Below are positions 18,121-26,701 of a stretch of 62,401 nucleotides of DNA, piece after piece (the stretch's first letter is position 1; each line of letters opens with the position of its first letter). Source of the DNA: a bacterium (GTDB lineage: Bacteria; Verrucomicrobiota; Kiritimatiellia; CAIKKV01; CAITUY01); assembly GCA_037143175.1 (NCBI GenBank), contig JBAWZF010000015.1:1-62401 (forward strand), in the 5' to 3' direction. Both the position numbers and the translations under genes were made by a program. The notes below the pieces were generated by a model. The model saw only the letters and a program-made list of their open reading frames with translations. It was not told the origin of the DNA and ran no database searches.

Positions 18121-18861
18121 ATGAGTGAACTTTCGGTATTTCAATGGATGATTATGGCGTTTGCCGCCGTTATTATTGGTCTGGCAAAAAGCGGACTTCC
18201 CGGCTTTGGCATTCTCGCCGTACCCATCGTCGCGGCCGTAATACCCGCCAAAATTTCAACTGGTTTTATCCTCCCCATGCTCATCGCCGGAGATGTGATT
18301 GGCGTACTCTATTACCGGCGTCACGCCGATTGGCCAAGACTGATACGCCTCTTTCCCTGGACAATCCTCGGCATTATTGCCGGGTGGCTTTCAATGGATC
18401 ATCTGAATGATGCGCAAATTCGCCCGCTCATCGGGGGTATTGTACTGTTTATGCTGGCATTGAACTTATGGAGGCAACGATTTGCAAATCCCGTAAGCCG
18501 GATTCCCCACCACCACGGTGCGGCAATCCTGATTGGCCTCCTTGCCGGGTTTACCACGATGATGGCCAATGCGGCCGGACCCATTATGGGCATTTATCTT
18601 CTGGCGATGGAACTCCCAACCACGGCCTTTATTGGGACGAGCGCATGGTTTTTTCTACTCGTCAACACCTTCAAAGTTCCTTTTAGCGCCCAATTGGGAC
18701 TGATCACCCTTCCCTCATTGACCTTCAATGCCATGCTCCTGCCATTCATTGCGATCGGTGCCTGTGCAGGAATCCGGTTCGCCCGCCACATTCCTCGAAA
18801 AATCTTCGAACAACTGGTTCAAATCTTTGCAGCGCTAGGCGCAATCAAACTCTTATTCTAA
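18121..18861 (+). CDS. TSUP (TauE/SafE) family membrane permease
   Basis: A 246-residue hydrophobic protein with about eight membrane segments. It begins with the family pattern of a first helix followed by GLAKSGLPGFGILAVPIVA, and the second half repeats it with GLLAGFTTMMANAAGP. These duplicated G-x-G/N-rich loops identify the TauE/SafE family, known exporters of sulfite, sulfoacetate and related organic sulfur anions. The substrate here cannot be read from the sequence. AAGG lies 11 bases before the ATG. Confidence 0.85.
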   Translation: MSELSVFQWMIMAFAAVIIGLAKSGLPGFGILAVPIVAAVIPAKISTGFILPMLIAGDVIGVLYYRRHADWPRLIRLFPWTILGIIAGWLSMDHLNDAQIRPLIGGIVLFMLALNLWRQRFANPVSRIPHHHGAAILIGLLAGFTTMMANAAGPIMGIYLLAMELPTTAFIGTSAWFFLLVNTFKVPFSAQLGLITLPSLTFNAMLLPFIAIGACAGIRFARHIPRKIFEQLVQIFAALGAIKLLF

Positions 18862-18895
18862 ATTGGAGATTGTATTGCTCTGGCCAGCTTAAAGT

Positions 18896-18914
18896 GATAT
18901 TTTTAAAAAATATC
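18896..18914 (+). terminator. AT-only hairpin after the TSUP gene
   Basis: GATATTTTT and AAAAATATC flank a single A, forming a 7-bp AT stem with a small loop just after the stop codon at 18861. It lacks GC pairs and a following T-run, so it may be a weak terminator or simply an AT-rich palindrome. Confidence 0.25.
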
Positions 18915-18935
18915 AGTTAATCGGGTTATAACATC

Positions 18936-19394
18936 ATGAACTCCATATTATTCTCAAGGCGTCGGCATTCCCGTATAAACCAAGACGGCTTTTTCATGGT
19001 TGCGTTCTGGCAACTTATGTCGTTTTTTATGCTAACCCTGCTGATCTGGGTTAACGAAGTGCTGGATTTGTCAGCTCTCTGGTTTAACATCCGACCAGAA
19101 ACCCCTAATTTCTACCGGGGATGCGGACTGACAATCGGGGTGATGGTTGTTGCAATTATCACGGTCGGACACACCTATATCCAGCAGAAACGAATCATCA
19201 CACAACTGATCGTAGTCTGTTCACACTGCCGGAAAATGCGTATAGATGAGACGGTCTGGGCACATTTGGATCAATACCTAGGCGAGCATTCCCTGGCCCG
19301 GATCAGCCACGGACTCTGTCCTGAATGCTATGAGCAGGCGAAAAAGGAAGTCTCCGACTGTCCTCAGCATCCTCCCAAAACGCGTCACGGATAA
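18936..19394 (+). CDS. small two-helix membrane protein with CxxC...CPxC motif
   Basis: A 152-residue protein. Two membrane helices span about residues 20-40 and 66-85. The cytoplasmic tail reads VCSHCRKMRIDETVWAHLDQ and later SHGLCPECYEQ. This CSxCKK..W..L..YL...SHGICPxC pattern usually occurs as a short module at the end of PAS, GAF or response-regulator proteins, where the four cysteines may bind a metal. Here it stands alone on a membrane anchor with no kinase or output domain. No Shine-Dalgarno sequence is evident. Function unknown, with redox or metal sensing a reasonable guess. Confidence 0.7.
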   Translation: MNSILFSRRRHSRINQDGFFMVAFWQLMSFFMLTLLIWVNEVLDLSALWFNIRPETPNFYRGCGLTIGVMVVAIITVGHTYIQQKRIITQLIVVCSHCRKMRIDETVWAHLDQYLGEHSLARISHGLCPECYEQAKKEVSDCPQHPPKTRHG

Positions 19395-19443
19395 ATTTTT
19401 AAATCTTTCAACACCACATGTTCCTTACAGGAGAATGAGCTCA

Positions 19444-20334
19444 ATGAGAATCACCAAACAGATTTTTATCACCCTTCTCGCCAGCGTGTGGGTTTGTCAG
19501 GCCTATGCGGGATACCAGATTACCGTAAAAACAGTTTCAGATGCCGACAGTCATGGCAAAAAGGAAGCGGCGAACAACGTTGTCAAAATGACAAGCGAAT
19601 CCAGTAAGGCCCGAATCGATTTCACAGAAGGCCAGGTTCCCGGCGCCGAGAAAGGCAGCTACCTCCTGACGCAAGATAGCGGCAAAACATTCATTATGGT
19701 CATGCCTGACAACAAGGCCTACATGAAATGGGATATGGACTCCATGATGAATATGGCAGGAGCTATGGGCAACATGCTGCAAATGAAAATCACCGATCCA
19801 AAGGTTGAGACAATCCTGGATGAATCTGGCCCCGCTATCCTCGGGTACCCTACCCGTCATTACAAGCTTCGTACCTCCTACCGCGTCTCCATGAACGTCA
19901 TGGGCTTTAAAAACGAAAGCTCCATTTCCAAGGACGATGAGAGCTGGGCAACCACTAAGATCGACTTATCTGCTCTTGGTGCCTGGGTAGGGAAAACGCC
20001 CAAGACAAACAATCAAAGCATGGATCAGTTGATCCAGTCTGAAAAAAACAAAATGAAAGGGTTTCCCGTGAAAACGCTTTCGATTACAACAACGACGAAT
20101 AGCGAGGGCAAAATCAGCGTCTCCAAATCCAGCATGGAAGTCACTGAAATTAAAACGGTTAGGACCGACGCGGTGTCTTTTGAAATCCCCGCGGATTATC
20201 AGGAAATGAGCCTCCACATGACGACCGGAAATGAGGAGGAGCAACCCAAAGGAAAGTCCAAATCCAAGAAAGCGTCACACCCAAAAATTGATTTTGGCGC
20301 CCTTATGAAACAAGCCATGGAACAGGCGCAGTAG
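19444..20334 (+). CDS. exported DUF4412-like protein
   Basis: A 296-residue protein with a signal peptide (ITKQIFITLLASVWVCQAYAG). The body is beta-rich: an N-terminal GYQITVKTV strand, a region with KTFIMVMPDNKAYMKWDMD, and LGYPTRHYKLRTSYRV. This layout recalls DUF4412 proteins, probably lipoprotein-carrier-like beta sheets. The C-terminus is lysine-rich and charged. The ATG at 19444 is preferred because GGAG sits ten bases before it, and another ATG at 19435 is too close. It follows the previous gene by 49 bp on the same strand. Its role is unknown. Confidence 0.7.
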   Translation: MRITKQIFITLLASVWVCQAYAGYQITVKTVSDADSHGKKEAANNVVKMTSESSKARIDFTEGQVPGAEKGSYLLTQDSGKTFIMVMPDNKAYMKWDMDSMMNMAGAMGNMLQMKITDPKVETILDESGPAILGYPTRHYKLRTSYRVSMNVMGFKNESSISKDDESWATTKIDLSALGAWVGKTPKTNNQSMDQLIQSEKNKMKGFPVKTLSITTTTNSEGKISVSKSSMEVTEIKTVRTDAVSFEIPADYQEMSLHMTTGNEEEQPKGKSKSKKASHPKIDFGALMKQAMEQAQ

Positions 20335-20382
20335 TCAGTTGACAGCGGGCAGCAGACAGTAAGCAATCACTGCCCACACGGC

Positions 20383-20910
20383 CTACTGAATCAAAGCAGC
20401 CTTCATCCCGGGAAATTCCATTTCAACCACCTCGGGCAGCCCAACCCAGAAATCCCCACCGACCGTCAACATGATGCCCATATAGAGGGCCACTTCACGA
20501 GGCGGAAATTTCTCAAGAACGGCAAGAACTCCTTTTTTAACAGACTTCAGATCCGCCTGAGTAACATTGTCATCAAGAATTCCATTGGTATGTTTCAGCC
20601 CCTGCGCCTCAACAAAACACACCAGCATGGGCGTCTTGCGGCTCACCACCCAAGAACGCAGCAGATCATCACAAACATGACGAAGCGTAGGACTGTCGGT
20701 CAACCGACGCAAATGGCGGGCCTTTTCCCGAATGGGCAACCGCTTCAAAAAGGTTTCCCTGAATTTTAAGGCCCCAGCCAATTCCTGCGTCACTCGCGTC
20801 AAAACATCCCGGCTGAAGGTATCCTTACCCTCCAAAAAAGCCAAACAGGCATCATCTTTTTCCGTCCCCGAAAGCGCATTCCAAACTTCTTTTACTGTTA
20901 ACTCAAGCAT
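20383..20910 (-). CDS. hypothetical cytoplasmic protein
   Basis: A 175-residue, mostly helical protein with no signal peptide or membrane segment. GGAG lies about nine bases before the ATG, which supports its being a real gene. The most distinctive stretch is RKTPMLVCFVEAQGLKHTNG, followed by KGVLAVLEKFPPREVALYMGIMLTVGGDFW. I recognise no family. It is a single gene: the neighbour on the left is convergent, and the 193 bp on its right up to the AraC gene contain nothing I can identify. Confidence 0.6.
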   Translation of the reverse strand: MLELTVKEVWNALSGTEKDDACLAFLEGKDTFSRDVLTRVTQELAGALKFRETFLKRLPIREKARHLRRLTDSPTLRHVCDDLLRSWVVSRKTPMLVCFVEAQGLKHTNGILDDNVTQADLKSVKKGVLAVLEKFPPREVALYMGIMLTVGGDFWVGLPEVVEMEFPGMKAALIQ

Positions 20911-21103
20911 AGCTCTCTCCGTTCATATTCCATCCTCCCGGCCGCACACTCAACTCTGAGCCGATCCGAAACGGGGGATGTTCCAACCAAACTCTCTCAT
21001 TGTCAACTTCGCAATACTACAGCCAACTCTTCTGGCCCGAAGCCCAACCCCCATGCAACGAACACGACATGAAGATGGGCTGGCATGCCAACAGTGTCAT
21101 CCA

Positions 21104-21958
21104 TTATGGATTAAACGAGAGCGGAGATTGATGGGTATTCCGATATTCAGCGGCGGTGACACCCGTTTCCAAGCGGAAACGTCGGGAGAAATATAAGGGA
21201 TCGCTAAAGCCCAAGACTTCCGCGATCTCACCAACCTTCATGCGGGTTTCAACTAGCAGCCGACAGGCCTTCTCTATCTTCAACCGCATCGCATAACGCG
21301 CGGGGGGTTCCCCCACCAACTCCTGCCAACGCCGACGGAACGTAGAGATCGAAAGCCCATTTTTACGCGCTAATGCGTGATAATCGTGATACTCCAGAAA
21401 ATGCGATTTCACCGTATCTCGAATTTCCAGAATGGCCCGCGCTTCCGGGGGCACGGATTCCCGCGTTTCCCCCAGAATGCTCTCGATCACCATGGATTCA
21501 CACAGCCGATCAATGCGGTCAGCAAATCCATCATCCTGTCCACTTGCATCCACTTGCTTTAATTCCAGGAGCAGGGCTCGCGTTGGACCGGTATCCTTGA
21601 TGTTCCAGGCAGGGACATCGCGCCGGATCAGCCCCATTTTTTCCAAGGCAGGTATCCGGTTCTGGTTGTAGATCAGAAATAATTCCTCCCACTCTGTCCA
21701 TTGACCACTGGGCCCATACTCGTACTGCAAACCTGGTGCCTGGGTAATCACACAGGGGGCCTGGACAGGCCATAAACGGCCCTCACACCAATATTCACCT
21801 CCTCCACTGAGAATAAACGAAAAATTATAGGAACTGAACCGATGCCGTATCCACCCAGTCTTGTGAGGAATGTACCCGATATTGTCCACGGCCAAAACCG
21901 ATGGAAAGCGTCGGGGAAGATGACCGATATGCATCAACCGATTGAAAATATAATCCAT
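21104..21958 (-). CDS. AraC family transcriptional regulator
   Basis: A 284-residue regulator. The N-terminal 170 residues form a cupin-like sensing domain (YNFSFILSGGGEYWCEGRLW). The C-terminal region carries two helix-turn-helix motifs: YHALARKNGLSISTFRRRWQ and the second with VGEIAEVLGFSDPLYFSRRF, the AraC signature. It diverges from the Gfo/Idh gene and probably controls it in response to a sugar or polyol. The ATG at 21958 is chosen because starts further upstream would extend across the direct repeats and into the divergent promoter. No ribosome site is clear at any candidate. Confidence 0.88.
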   Translation of the reverse strand: MDYIFNRLMHIGHLPRRFPSVLAVDNIGYIPHKTGWIRHRFSSYNFSFILSGGGEYWCEGRLWPVQAPCVITQAPGLQYEYGPSGQWTEWEELFLIYNQNRIPALEKMGLIRRDVPAWNIKDTGPTRALLLELKQVDASGQDDGFADRIDRLCESMVIESILGETRESVPPEARAILEIRDTVKSHFLEYHDYHALARKNGLSISTFRRRWQELVGEPPARYAMRLKIEKACRLLVETRMKVGEIAEVLGFSDPLYFSRRFRLETGVTAAEYRNTHQSPLSFNP

Positions 21959-21980
21959 AACAATGATCATAATGTGCATT

Positions 21981-22037
21981 GTTATTGAGTCAACGCATAA
22001 GTATTTTGACGTAATTGAGTCAACGCGTAAGTATTTT
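21981..22037. repeat. 30-bp-period direct repeat, probable AraC operator
   Basis: Two 27-base copies, 21981-22007 and 22011-22037, differ at only two positions. The core ATTGAGTCAACGC is identical in both. The repeat period is exactly 30 bp, about three helical turns, so both copies face the same side of the DNA. They lie between the AraC gene and the divergent Gfo/Idh gene, where AraC-family proteins bind tandem direct half-sites. A TTGACG hexamer (22006-22011) bridges the two copies and may be a -35 box. Confidence 0.65.
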
Positions 22038-22056
22038 TCAAAAAAGGAAATTAAAA

Positions 22057-23157
22057 ATGCAACGAACAAAGATTGGCGTAATTGGGTGTGGTAATATCAG
22101 CGGGGCCTATTTTTCGGCCGGTAAAACCTTCAAAAACCTCGAAATTGCAGCTTGTGCCGATTTGGACATAAATCGCGCCAAAGCCAAGGCTGAGGAATTC
22201 AAAATTACGAAGGCCTGCACCGTCAAAGAATTGCTGGCGGATCCCGAAATCGAAATCGTGGTCAATCTGACCATTCCCAAAGCTCACGCAGAAGTGGCTC
22301 TTGCGGCACTGGCGGCGGGAAAACACGTCTATGGCGAAAAGCCGTTGGCGGTCACACGTAAAGATGGCGAGAAAATCATCGCGATGGCCAAGGCGAAAAA
22401 GCTGCGCGTCGGCTCGGCTCCTGACACCTTTTTCGGTGGTGGTATCCAAACCTGCCGGAAGTTGATCGACGACGGTTGGATCGGCAAACCTGTCGCCGCC
22501 TCGGCGTTTATGCTGTGCGCGGGACATGAGAGCTGGCATCCGCAGCCCGAGTTTTACTACGACCTCGGTGGCGGACCGATGTTGGACATGGGACCCTACT
22601 ACCTGACAGCACTTGTTAATCTTCTGGGACCGATCAAACGCGTGAGCGGTTCGGCTCGCACGACACATAGCGAGCGCATGATCACCAGCCAGCCCCAATG
22701 CGGCAAGATCATGAAGGTCAAAGCGCTCACTCACTACGCATCAGTCTTGGACTTCGCTCAGGGCGCGATTTGCTCCATGATTATGTCCTTTGATTGCAAA
22801 GGCGCACAGTTACCGCGCATCGAGATCTACGGCACCGAAGGTACACTCAGTGTGCCAGACCCGAACGGTTTCGGTGGCCCTGTTCTCATCGGCGGTAAAG
22901 GTAAAGGCTGGCAGGAAGTGCCGTTGACCCATGGATATACGGACAACAGCCGCAGTATTGGTGTAGCCGACATGGCCAACGCCATCAAGTCTGGTCGCCC
23001 GCACCGTGCGAGCGGTGAACTGGCCCTCCATGTGCTTGATGCCATGGAGGCCGCCGCCGATGCTTCGGCGAAAGGCAAGGCGATCACGCTCACCAGTACC
23101 TGCAAGCAACCTGCAGCGCTGCCGATGGGGCTGATGCCGGGAATGTTGGATGATTAA
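22057..23157 (+). CDS. Gfo/Idh/MocA family oxidoreductase
   Basis: A 366-residue NAD(P)-dependent sugar or polyol dehydrogenase. The N-terminal Rossmann fold opens with IGVIGCGNISGAYF. GEKPLAVT holds the EKP motif with the catalytic Lys. The C-terminal alpha/beta domain includes GGGPMLDMGPYYLTALVNLL, where a conserved Asp-x-Gly segment binds substrate. AAAAGGAA precedes the ATG. With the ThuA-like gene 24 bp downstream it forms a two-gene operon, a pairing frequent in Planctomycetes and Verrucomicrobia carbohydrate loci. The substrate cannot be named. Confidence 0.93.
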   Translation: MQRTKIGVIGCGNISGAYFSAGKTFKNLEIAACADLDINRAKAKAEEFKITKACTVKELLADPEIEIVVNLTIPKAHAEVALAALAAGKHVYGEKPLAVTRKDGEKIIAMAKAKKLRVGSAPDTFFGGGIQTCRKLIDDGWIGKPVAASAFMLCAGHESWHPQPEFYYDLGGGPMLDMGPYYLTALVNLLGPIKRVSGSARTTHSERMITSQPQCGKIMKVKALTHYASVLDFAQGAICSMIMSFDCKGAQLPRIEIYGTEGTLSVPDPNGFGGPVLIGGKGKGWQEVPLTHGYTDNSRSIGVADMANAIKSGRPHRASGELALHVLDAMEAAADASAKGKAITLTSTCKQPAALPMGLMPGMLDD

Positions 23158-23181
23158 TGTTAATAGGAAATAAATAATTAT

Positions 23182-23841
23182 ATGAAAAAAGCACTTATTG
23201 TTTGGGGTGGTTGGGATGGGCACACGCCTAAGGCATCGGTTGATGTTTTCGCGCCCCTTTTAGCTGAGCGTGGTTTTGAAGTAATGGTTTCGGACAAATT
23301 GGATAGCTATGCCAACAAGGATCTGATGGCGGCGCAGGATTTAATCATCCCGTGCTGGACCATGGCCAAGATCGAAGGTCCTCAATCCAAGGGATTATTG
23401 GACGCGGTGCGTGCAGGCGCTGGAATCGTCGGCTGGCATGGCGGCATCATCGACTCCTTCCGGGAAAACACTGAATACCAGTGGATGACCGGTGGACAAT
23501 GGGTGGCCCATCCGGGTAATTGCATTCCCTCTTACAAGGTAGCGATCGTGGATCCCCAGCACCCCATTGTGAAGGGCCTGAAGGATTTCACCATGCCCAA
23601 CACCGAGCAATACTACATTCACGTCGACCCGGGTGTTCACGTTCTTTGCAACACGGTGTTCACAGGGGAATATGGCGATGCTGATCTTTACAAGGCTGGC
23701 ACCGTGATGCCCTACGCTTACACCAAAACATGGGGTAAAGGTAAGGTATTCGTCGCCTGCTGGGGCCATACGAACAAGGACTTCGATGTTCCTGAAGCAC
23801 GCGAGATCGTACTGAGAGCCATGCTCTGGGCCGCACGATAA
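23182..23841 (+). CDS. ThuA-like domain protein
   Basis: A 219-residue glutamine-amidotransferase-like fold protein of the ThuA family, named for trehalose utilisation in Sinorhizobium. It opens with KKALIVWGGWDGHTPKASVD. The central VGWHGGIIDSFRENTEYQW and C-terminal PYAYTKTWGKGKVFVACWGHT segments are the family's conserved blocks. It is thought to act on keto-sugars or related intermediates with the partner dehydrogenase. A strong terminator follows 35 bp after the stop. Confidence 0.9.
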   Translation: MKKALIVWGGWDGHTPKASVDVFAPLLAERGFEVMVSDKLDSYANKDLMAAQDLIIPCWTMAKIEGPQSKGLLDAVRAGAGIVGWHGGIIDSFRENTEYQWMTGGQWVAHPGNCIPSYKVAIVDPQHPIVKGLKDFTMPNTEQYYIHVDPGVHVLCNTVFTGEYGDADLYKAGTVMPYAYTKTWGKGKVFVACWGHTNKDFDVPEAREIVLRAMLWAAR

Positions 23842-23876
23842 GTCGGCACAGAACTACGCTGCCAAATTACGGCACT

Positions 23877-23934
23877 ACCACCACTCAAGAAATCAGGTTC
23901 AAAAACCTGATTTCTTGAGTTTGGTGGTTTTTTC
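23877..23934 (+). terminator. rho-independent terminator after the ThuA gene
   Basis: A perfect 17-bp stem (23883-23899 with 23904-23920) encloses a 4-base loop. The outer ACCACC (23877-23882) can also pair with GGTGGT (23923-23928) across a two-T bulge. A run of six T's follows immediately. It ends the Gfo/Idh-ThuA transcript and separates it from the kdp remnant. Confidence 0.92.
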
Positions 23935-23993
23935 TGACAGAATACTACCCACCCCTTCGAAAATCCCACGCTACTCTCAAATTTCATGGAAGT

Positions 23994-24270
23994 CTGTGGG
24001 CAGAATCGCAACCGAATCCAGTGACCGCCAACCTATTGCCCCAATTGGAAGGAAAGGAAACACGGTTCGGAGTCATGAACAGCGTGCTGTTTGCCACGGC
24101 CACCACCGGCACCTCCTGCGGTGCGGTGAACGCCATGCATGACAGTTTCATGCCGCTGGCGGGCCTGATACCGCTTAGGGTCAGCCATTGCGGCCAGCGT
24201 GTCGGCAGGACTGGCGGGCCCCGCCAATTCGGGCCCGCATGGTCTGAGTGAAATCCTCTACGCCTATTAA
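23994..24270 (+). pseudogene. kdpA: kdpA remnant (potassium-transporting ATPase subunit A)
   Basis: Two fragments in different frames. The first, about 23994-24175, translates to [13 protein letters not shown] followed by [19 protein letters not shown], unmistakably the KdpA region with a selectivity-filter-like loop. The second, 24202-24267, reads [21 protein letters not shown] and then meets a TAA. Between them most of several hundred bases of kdpA are missing, and the N-terminal half and C-terminal end are also absent. It cannot make a functional potassium channel subunit. No start codon or ribosome site of the original gene remains. Confidence 0.85.
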
Positions 24271-25373
24271 TCTTCAACTTGCGCTCTGGCTCTGGTTCAC
24301 CTGCTTGTTTGCCAACTTCGCCGAAGCCATGGCCGAAGGACGGGGCAAGGCGCATGCCGATGCATTACGTAAAATGCGGACCACTACCATGGCACGACGC
24401 TTTGACCAAGGAACGGAAAGCGCCGTAATTGCCACCGACCTGAAAATAGGCAACTTCTTTGTCTGCGAGACGGGAGACATCATTCCCGCGGATGGCGAAA
24501 TTGTGGAGGGAATTGCGACTGTGGATGAATCGGCCATCACCGGTGAATCGGCCCCCGCCATTAGAGAAAGCGGGGGCGACCGGAGTGCTGTCACGGGTGG
24601 AACCAGGGTCATCAGTGACCGTATCGCAGTAAGGGTTACTGCCGAACCCGGCCACTTCTTTCTGGATCGGATGATCGCCATGATTGAAGGCGCACGACGG
24701 CAGAAAACCCCAAACGAAATCGCACTTAACATCGTGCTAATCAGCCTGACGGCCTTGTTTATTCTGGTGGTTCTAACCCTGCCAATATTTGCGGCATTTA
24801 AGGAACGCGCAGCAGGTCAGTCCGGTGTGGTTCTTACGTCATTGCCGGTTTTACTGGCCTTGATCGTGTGTTTGATTCCCACCACGATCGGTGGATTACT
24901 CAGTGCCATCGGGATTGCCGGCATTGACCGGCTCATGCGTCGTAACGTGCTGGCCACAAGCGGACGGGCCGTGGAAGCCGCAGGCGATGTGGATGTGTTG
25001 CTCCTCGACAAGACCGGAACCATCACCTTGGGCAATCGCATGGCGACGGAACTCATCCCCGCTCGAGGACAAATTGGCGCGCATCCGTCAGGAACAGGCC
25101 GATGGCAGGCTAATTGCCATGATCGGCGACGGCACCAATGATGCCCCTGCCCTCGCCCAGGCTGATGTCGGAGTCGCGATGAACACCGGCACCCAGGCGG
25201 CACGGGAAGCCGGGAATTGGTGGATCTGGAAAGTAATCCAACCAAACTGATTGAGGTAGTCGAAATCGGCAAACAGCTTCTCATGACTCGCGGCGCCCTG
25301 ACGACCTTCAGTATTGCCAATGATGTCGCCAAGTACTTCGCCATACTTCCGGCCATGTTCGGGCTGCTCTACG
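24248..25373 (+). pseudogene. kdpB: kdpB remnant (P-type ATPase subunit), internally deleted and frameshifted
   Basis: It begins inside KdpB ([20 protein letters not shown]), lacking about the first 60 codons. The actuator TGES, the membrane segment, and the phosphorylation motif DKTGTIT are intact in one frame to about 25067. There the nucleotide-binding domain (roughly 190 codons) is deleted and the frame changes. [20 protein letters not shown] follows in the second frame. At about 25217 a one-base loss shifts to a third frame that encodes [20 protein letters not shown]. The protein then runs directly into kdpD sequence, so the kdpB 3' end and all of kdpC are gone. Not functional as an ion pump. 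Confidence 0.88.
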
Positions 25374-25925
25374 CGCCCCATCCCGGGGGACTGGGCCGTA
25401 TCGTGGACAATCTGCTCAGCATGACCCGTATTGAGTCCGGACGCTTCACCATCGCACCAGTCTGGTGCGACGTAGATGAAATGATCTCTTCCGCCCAGCA
25501 ACAGGTGAGCGACCTGATCTCCCGGCATCGGATGCGCATTCTGATCCCCAATGACCTTCCGTCCGTCAAAGTCGAAAGCGGATTTATGGAGCAAGCACTG
25601 GCCAACCTTACCGCCAATGCCGCCCTTTACACTGAACCAGGCTCGGAAATTACGATTTCAGCACAGGTGGACGAGGCTCATCTTGTCCTCAAGGTATCAG
25701 ACCAAGGGCCCGGACTCCCGCAGGGCGGAGAAAACCGCATTTTCGAGAAGTTTTACCGGGGCACCAAAGCGCCATCGGGGGGGGATCGGACTGGGTTTGT
25801 CCATTGTCCGAGGCCTGATGACCGCACTGAACGGCACCGTATCCGCCGTGAATAATCCCGATCGGGGAGCCACCTTCACATTGCGTATTCCCGTTGAAAT
25901 GAAGAATATTCCGGAAAGTATATGA
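25374..25925 (+). pseudogene. kdpD: kdpD remnant (sensor kinase C-terminal part)
   Basis: Joined in frame to the kdpB fragment at about 25374. It encodes [16 protein letters not shown], a partial N-box region ([12 protein letters not shown]), [10 protein letters not shown] and FEKFYRGTK. At an eight-G run (25777-25784) the frame is lost. Dropping one G restores [12 protein letters not shown] and the normal C-terminus to the TGA at 25923. The universal-stress, transmembrane and His-phosphotransfer parts are missing. The stop still overlaps the kdpE ATG (ATGA), the usual kdpD-kdpE coupling. Confidence 0.85.
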
Positions 25926-26614
25926 CAGACTCCACTTCTCAACCCGTGGCCTTGGTGATTGACGACGAAGTTCAAATCCGCCGTTTCCTTAAACTTGCAC
26001 TTGAAGCGGAAGGGTATCGGGTATTTGAAGCCGAAACGGGACAAGCAGGGTTATCGGCCGCCGTGTATCGCCGTCCTGATGTCATCATTCTCGACCTCGG
26101 CTTACCTGATCTGGACGGGACTGAAGTTTTGAAACGCCTCCGTGAATGGAGCTCAACCCCCGTTTTAGTGCTTTCTGTCAGCCAGGATATTGATCAGAAA
26201 GTTGAGGCGCTTGATCACGGAGCTGATGACTATCTCACCAAGCCGTTTCATGCCTCTGAGCTAGCTGCCCGCTTACGCGCCATCCGACGGCACTCTCCGT
26301 CAGAACCCGCTGAATCGGCCTACCAAACCGGTTCCTTGCGATTGGATTTCGGTGCACGTCGGGTCACAACAAATGGTGCAGAGATCCATCTCACATCTAC
26401 GGAATACGCTTTGCTCCGGATATTGGCGCAGAATCACGGCAAGGTGGTCACGCACCGGCAGTTACTACGAGAAGTCTGGGGACCGCAGGCGGAAGAGCAA
26501 TCCCAATACCTGCGCGTATATATGAATCATCTTCGCAAGAAAATCAAGACTTCATCCGACTCTACCAAGCTCATCAAAACCGAACCAGGTATTGGGTATC
26601 GGCTGTCTATTTAG
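25922..26614 (+). CDS. kdpE: KdpE-like OmpR-family response regulator
   Basis: A complete 230-residue regulator. The receiver domain has LVIDDEVQIRRFLKLALEAE, the phospho-acceptor Asp in IILDLGLPDLDG, and the conserved Lys in YLTKPF. The C-terminal winged helix (about 130-228) includes LTSTEYALLRILAQNHGKVV and RVYMNHLRKKI. It is identified as KdpE by similarity and by its overlap with the kdpD end. With kdpD broken and kdpAB destroyed, its partner and target are gone here, so it may be drifting, or it may respond to another kinase. Confidence 0.88.
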   Translation: MTDSTSQPVALVIDDEVQIRRFLKLALEAEGYRVFEAETGQAGLSAAVYRRPDVIILDLGLPDLDGTEVLKRLREWSSTPVLVLSVSQDIDQKVEALDHGADDYLTKPFHASELAARLRAIRRHSPSEPAESAYQTGSLRLDFGARRVTTNGAEIHLTSTEYALLRILAQNHGKVVTHRQLLREVWGPQAEEQSQYLRVYMNHLRKKIKTSSDSTKLIKTEPGIGYRLSI

Positions 26615-26701
26615 CCGCTATTGACTTCATGTACACGCTTATATATACAGCTTGAGCATTAACTCATCGATTCACAATTGCAGTTTTGAGGATCAGCGGC
26701 T

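Noticed and set aside
20335-20382. Short GACAG-rich sequence between two convergent genes
   Set aside because: Looks like a scrap of dispersed simple repeat. Too short and without partners in the window to call.
21981-22037. Possible CRISPR array start (two near-identical 27-base repeats)
   Set aside because: Only two copies, a 3-base spacer, no cas genes, and located in a divergent promoter. An operator is more likely.
21959-22069. Upstream extension of the AraC gene to 22069
   Set aside because: The extra 37 codons would run through the direct repeats and overlap the start of the divergent Gfo/Idh gene.
22051-22734. 227-codon minus-strand open frame opposite the Gfo/Idh gene
   Set aside because: It lies fully inside a conserved dehydrogenase gene and its peptide is basic and low in pattern.
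25922-26614. kdpE as part of the pseudogene cluster
   Set aside because: The reading frame, receiver residues and winged helix are complete, so it is annotated as an intact gene.
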